Assembly: GCF_017161325.1 (NCBI RefSeq)
Contig: NZ_CP045670.1
Span: 2,163,367 to 2,227,366 of the forward strand
Length of the DNA stretch: 64,000 bases
Source: Treponema pedis
GTDB lineage: Bacteria; Spirochaetota; Spirochaetia; Treponematales; Treponemataceae
Direction of reading: 5' to 3'
The notes under the pieces were generated by a model. The model was not told where the DNA came from and searched no databases. It saw nothing but the letters and a program-made list of their open reading frames with translations. This document shows positions 63,848 to 64,000 of this stretch, one piece after another (the first letter of the stretch is position 1; each line of letters begins with the position of its first letter). The position numbers and the translations under genes were made by a program.

Positions 63848-64000
63848 TACCGCCCGCCGAATAAAAATTTAAAGGAAACGTAAAAAACGGGAGCAGCCAA
63901 AAGAAGGGAATCCAGACTGTCCAAAATTCCGCCCCTGCCGAGAATAATTTTGCCGGAATCTTTTACATCGGCGGAACGCTTTAAAATGGATTCTATCATA
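63847..64000 (-). CDS. cdsA: Phosphatidate cytidylyltransferase CdsA, C-terminus (partial)
   Basis: The last 50 residues are visible: MIESILKRSADVKDSGKIIL, GRGGILDSLDSLLLAAPVFY, and a short hydrophobic tail. KDSGxxxxGxGGxLDxxDS is the CdsA signature. The enzyme makes CDP-diacylglycerol for phospholipids. The 5' part lies beyond the window. Confidence 0.92.
   Translation of the reverse strand, partial: MIESILKRSADVKDSGKIILGRGGILDSLDSLLLAAPVFYVSFKFLFGGR

Noticed and set aside
1-64000. CRISPR arrays, insertion sequences or prophage
   Set aside because: I saw no spaced direct repeats of suitable length, no transposase, and no phage structural genes; the two Xer genes look like housekeeping recombinases.

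Overview
The window comes from a spirochete of the genus Treponema, most like the host-associated group around T. denticola. The evidence is an AT-rich genome, periplasmic-flagellum genes in the spirochete order, a selenocysteine-dependent glycine reductase component B (GrdE and GrdB), a catabolic-type glutamate dehydrogenase, and protein sequences that read as treponemal throughout. The species cannot be fixed from the sequence alone. Coding is dense and most genes run on the minus strand.

Layout, left to right. 1-10983: the N-terminus of an RqcH/NFACT protein, a TIGR03545/TIGR03546 membrane pair with a frameshifted Lys-rich gene between them, glycogen synthase, tRNA-Leu, a UPF0340 protein, dCMP deaminase, an extreme Asp-rich small protein, a secreted GH3 hexosaminidase and two unrecognised genes. 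11007-33672: a long co-directional minus-strand array, read from its promoter downward: mraZ, rsmH, ftsL, murF, ftsW, ftsQ, ftsA, ftsZ, xerD-like, TPR lipoprotein, dprA, topA, xerC-like, hslV, hslU, flgB, flgC, fliE, fliF, fliG, fliH, fliI, fliJ. It joins the division cluster to the flagellar basal-body/export operon through a dprA-topA-xerC-hslVU block that is also found in Bacillus. It starts at a strong promoter followed by four 10-bp-spaced MraZ boxes. 33941-39830: an ATP-grasp protein, glutamate dehydrogenase, a cobalamin riboswitch with its own promoter but no clear target gene, and a beta-propeller/AAA+ pair. 40009-47887: a DEAD-box helicase, grdE-grdB (UGA-encoded selenocysteine with a SECIS-like hairpin), tRNA-Met, a YigZ-family protein, and a cluster of three exported proteins (FecR domain, barrel-like, small exported). 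48146-54286: an oligopeptide/nickel-type ABC importer in one operon with a PadR regulator and a methyltransferase. 54347-64000: aroA, a hemerythrin, lepA, pyrE, a methyl-accepting chemotaxis protein, rseP, ispC (dxr) and the tail of cdsA.

The most striking theme is slippage-type sequence. A 19-cytosine tract sits just after the start codon of the chemotaxis receptor and puts it out of frame; 17 or 20 C would restore a full receptor, so this looks like a phase-variable chemoreceptor. A 7-bp tandem duplication splits rsmH, and A8 runs are associated with the breaks in rseP and in the Lys-rich gene. Other points of interest are the orphan B12 riboswitch, near-leaderless promoters of the divergent lepA/pyrE pair, and the uncharacterised ABC-PadR-methyltransferase operon with a palindrome inside its promoter.
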